From Cryptoclostridium sp964637365 (lineage in GTDB: Bacteria; Bacillota; Dehalobacteriia; UBA7702): a stretch of 64,000 nucleotides of DNA. The stretch is from NCBI GenBank assembly GCA_964637365.1, contig CAZWWH010000010.1, positions 1-64,000 of the forward strand, read 5' to 3'. The notes under the pieces were generated by a model that made no database searches, was not told the DNA's origin, and worked only from the letters and a program-made list of their open reading frames with translations. Numbering within the stretch: the first letter of the stretch is position 1; each line of letters opens with the position of its first letter. Shown in pieces: positions 62,477 through 64,000 of the stretch. The position numbers were made by a program, and so were the translations under genes.

Positions 62477-64000
62477 TTAGCCGCGGGAGCGGGCCAAAAT
62501 ATAATTCAATTGGAGGAAATACGTAATTACCTGTGCCCTCATCATCAGCTGGCCATACCAGGGATATTTCATTTCATGATCTAAAAGATCTCGGAGAGCT
62601 TCGGGTTTGACGATATCAAAGATGGGGGCGTTGGAATCCGCAAGAATATCTTCCATCAGAAGGGTCACAGCGGCAAGATAAGCGGGATGGTGCGTTTTGG
62701 GATAGGGACTTTTTTTCCGCCAGAGAACCTTTTCGGGAAGCAAGCCTTCCATAGCGTGGCGCAGGATCCCCTTTTCCCGATGGTCGTAGTCCTTGATGGA
62801 CCAGGGCATGGTATAGAGATATTGGGCGATGCGCTTGTCGCAGAAGGGAACGCGAACCTCTAGGCCGTTGTACATACTCATACGGTCTTTGCGATCCAGC
62901 AGAGTTTGCATGAACCAATCGAGATTGAGACGGGTCATCTCCTTCATACGGTTTTCCAAGGGGCTGAGATTGGGCATTTTGGAGGTGCGGGCCAAAGTTT
63001 CTTCGTAACGGCGGCGCACATAGGCCTCACCATCAAGGTCATGGGCAATATCATCTCTCAGGAAGGTCATACGGTATTTTGTCGATTGAGACCAGGGAAA
63101 GCCGTCGGCCATGCGAATATTCTCATCACGGAACCAGGGATAGCCGCCAAAAATCTCGTCGGCGCATTCACCGGAAAGGGCTACGGTAACGTGTTTTTTA
63201 ATTTCCTTACAGAATAACAATAAAGAGGAATCTACGTCGGCCATGCCGGGGAGATCTCGGGCCGTGGCGGCTTCGTAAAGAGCTTCGGCCAATTCGGGAG
63301 TATCCAGTACCACACGATGGTGGTCAGTATGGAAGGTTTTGACCATTAGGTCAATGTATTCGTCATCACTGTCAGGCTGAAAATGGCTTTTTTGGAAATA
63401 TTTTTCATTGTCCCGATAAGCCACGGAAAAGGTGGTCAGGGTTTTTCCTTTGGCGGCGAACTCATTGGCGGCTACTGCCGTGATGATACTGGAATCAAGA
63501 CCGCCGGAGAGGAAGGTCCCCAGGGGAACATCTGATACCAGCTGGCGTTTGATGGCGTCGGTGACGAGAAACCGCACATGGGCGGCGGCCTCTTCGGGGC
63601 TGTCGGTAAAGGGGCCGTCCTTGGGCTGCCAATAGGGCACGGGAACAAAGCCAGAAGCGACACAATAACCGCAGTAACCGGCTTTGACCTCTTCAATACC
63701 TCGGTACACGCCGCAGCCGGGGGTGCGGCCGGGCCCCATGAAAATCATTTCGGCGATGCTTTCCTGATCCAATTCCGGTTCCATGTCAGGATGGGCCAGG
63801 ATGGTTTTGATCTCGGACCCAAAGATGAGTCCATCCCCTTGACGGGAAAAAAACAGCGGCTTTACCCCCATGGGGTCACGAGCTAAGAACAACCGCTGTT
63901 CCCGGGGCTCCCAAACAGCAAAGGAAAAAATCCCATTCAACAACTCCAGAGCACTGTCCCCCCATTGGGCGAAGGCATGGAGCAGCACCTCAGTATCGGA
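62477..64000 (-). CDS. asnB: Asparagine synthetase (glutamine-hydrolysing) AsnB, 5' end outside window
   Basis: The visible 507 residues run to the right edge with no start codon in frame before 64000 that fits, so about 110 N-terminal residues, including the catalytic Cys, lie beyond. The glutaminase domain continues (SFAVWEPREQRLFLARDPMGVKPLFF), followed by the synthetase domain with the PP-loop SGGLDSSIITA (about 167 of the visible part). It makes asparagine from aspartate with glutamine and ATP. It ends at TAA and is followed by a GC-rich inverted repeat (CGCTCCAAG with CTTGGAGCG, about 62407-62463). Confidence 0.93.
   Translation of the reverse strand, partial: SDTEVLLHAFAQWGDSALELLNGIFSFAVWEPREQRLFLARDPMGVKPLFFSRQGDGLIFGSEIKTILAHPDMEPELDQESIAEMIFMGPGRTPGCGVYRGIEEVKAGYCGYCVASGFVPVPYWQPKDGPFTDSPEEAAAHVRFLVTDAIKRQLVSDVPLGTFLSGGLDSSIITAVAANEFAAKGKTLTTFSVAYRDNEKYFQKSHFQPDSDDEYIDLMVKTFHTDHHRVVLDTPELAEALYEAATARDLPGMADVDSSLLLFCKEIKKHVTVALSGECADEIFGGYPWFRDENIRMADGFPWSQSTKYRMTFLRDDIAHDLDGEAYVRRRYEETLARTSKMPNLSPLENRMKEMTRLNLDWFMQTLLDRKDRMSMYNGLEVRVPFCDKRIAQYLYTMPWSIKDYDHREKGILRHAMEGLLPEKVLWRKKSPYPKTHHPAYLAAVTLLMEDILADSNAPIFDIVKPEALRDLLDHEMKYPWYGQLMMRAQVITYFLQLNYILARSRG

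Noticed and set aside
1..64000. CRISPR arrays, tRNA or rRNA genes, intact insertion sequences
   Set aside because: I saw no spaced direct-repeat array, no tRNA-like cloverleaf including a pyrrolysine tRNA, no rRNA sequence and no complete transposase.

Overview
The window reads as a chromosomal segment of an anaerobic, low-to-mid-GC Firmicute (Clostridia or Negativicutes grade; genus not resolved). Reasons: Firmicute-type gene orders (dgt-dnaG-rpoD; rapZ-yvcK-whiA-rpoN; gapA-pgk-tpiA-gpmI-eno-secG; rnr-smpB; csd-thiI), a membrane pyrophosphatase, strong GGAGG ribosome sites, guanidine-I and yybP-ykoY riboswitches, and pyrrolysine-type methylamine methyltransferases. Apart from a few plus-strand blocks (about 3.8-10.8 kb and 56.9-59.2 kb), most genes are on the minus strand.

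Layout. 0-3.6 kb: 5'-truncated XRE-type regulator, uppP, and a GntR/ABC operon. 3.8-9.1 kb: dgt, dnaG, rpoD, a decayed HxlR regulator and its nitroreductase. 9.2-11.6 kb: a sigma-54 activator and IMP cyclohydrolase. 12.2-31.3 kb: a methylamine/betaine island with three corrinoid proteins, two BCCT transporters, two TauE/SafE-type permeases, MttB and MtbB each interrupted by one in-frame UAG, a non-UAG MttB homologue, and two more sigma-54 activators. 31.5-41.8 kb: a guanidine-riboswitch SMR exporter pair, smpB, rnr, thiI, csd, a frameshifted lipoprotein and hppA. 41.8-56.7 kb: secG and glycolysis, then a two-component system whose kinase carries a corrinoid-protein-like domain, then rpoN, whiA, yvcK, rapZ. 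56.9-64 kb: a Cys/Gly-rich protein, a UAG-interrupted small ORF, a Mn riboswitch with mntP, a GATase, a GNAT pseudogene, an exonuclease, Nudix, NifX-like and DUF134 genes, and a partial asnB.

How it fits together. The two UAG-containing methyltransferases align through the UAG with trimethylamine (MttB) and dimethylamine (MtbB) methyltransferases, so UAG is probably read as pyrrolysine. Each operon starts with a TauE/SafE permease and includes a corrinoid protein that would take the methyl group. Five GG-N10-GC sigma-54 promoters precede the island's operons, and rpoN and three sigma-54 activators lie in the window. No pylT/pylS/pylBCD, no corrinoid reductive activator and no methyl-corrinoid:tetrahydrofolate methyltransferase are seen here; they would have to be elsewhere. 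The most unusual items are the B12-binding/PocR/LytS kinase next to rpoN, the UAG-interrupted small ORF at 57384-57587, the 47-residue ORF ahead of the non-UAG MttB homologue, and the tandem UAG codons ending whiA.
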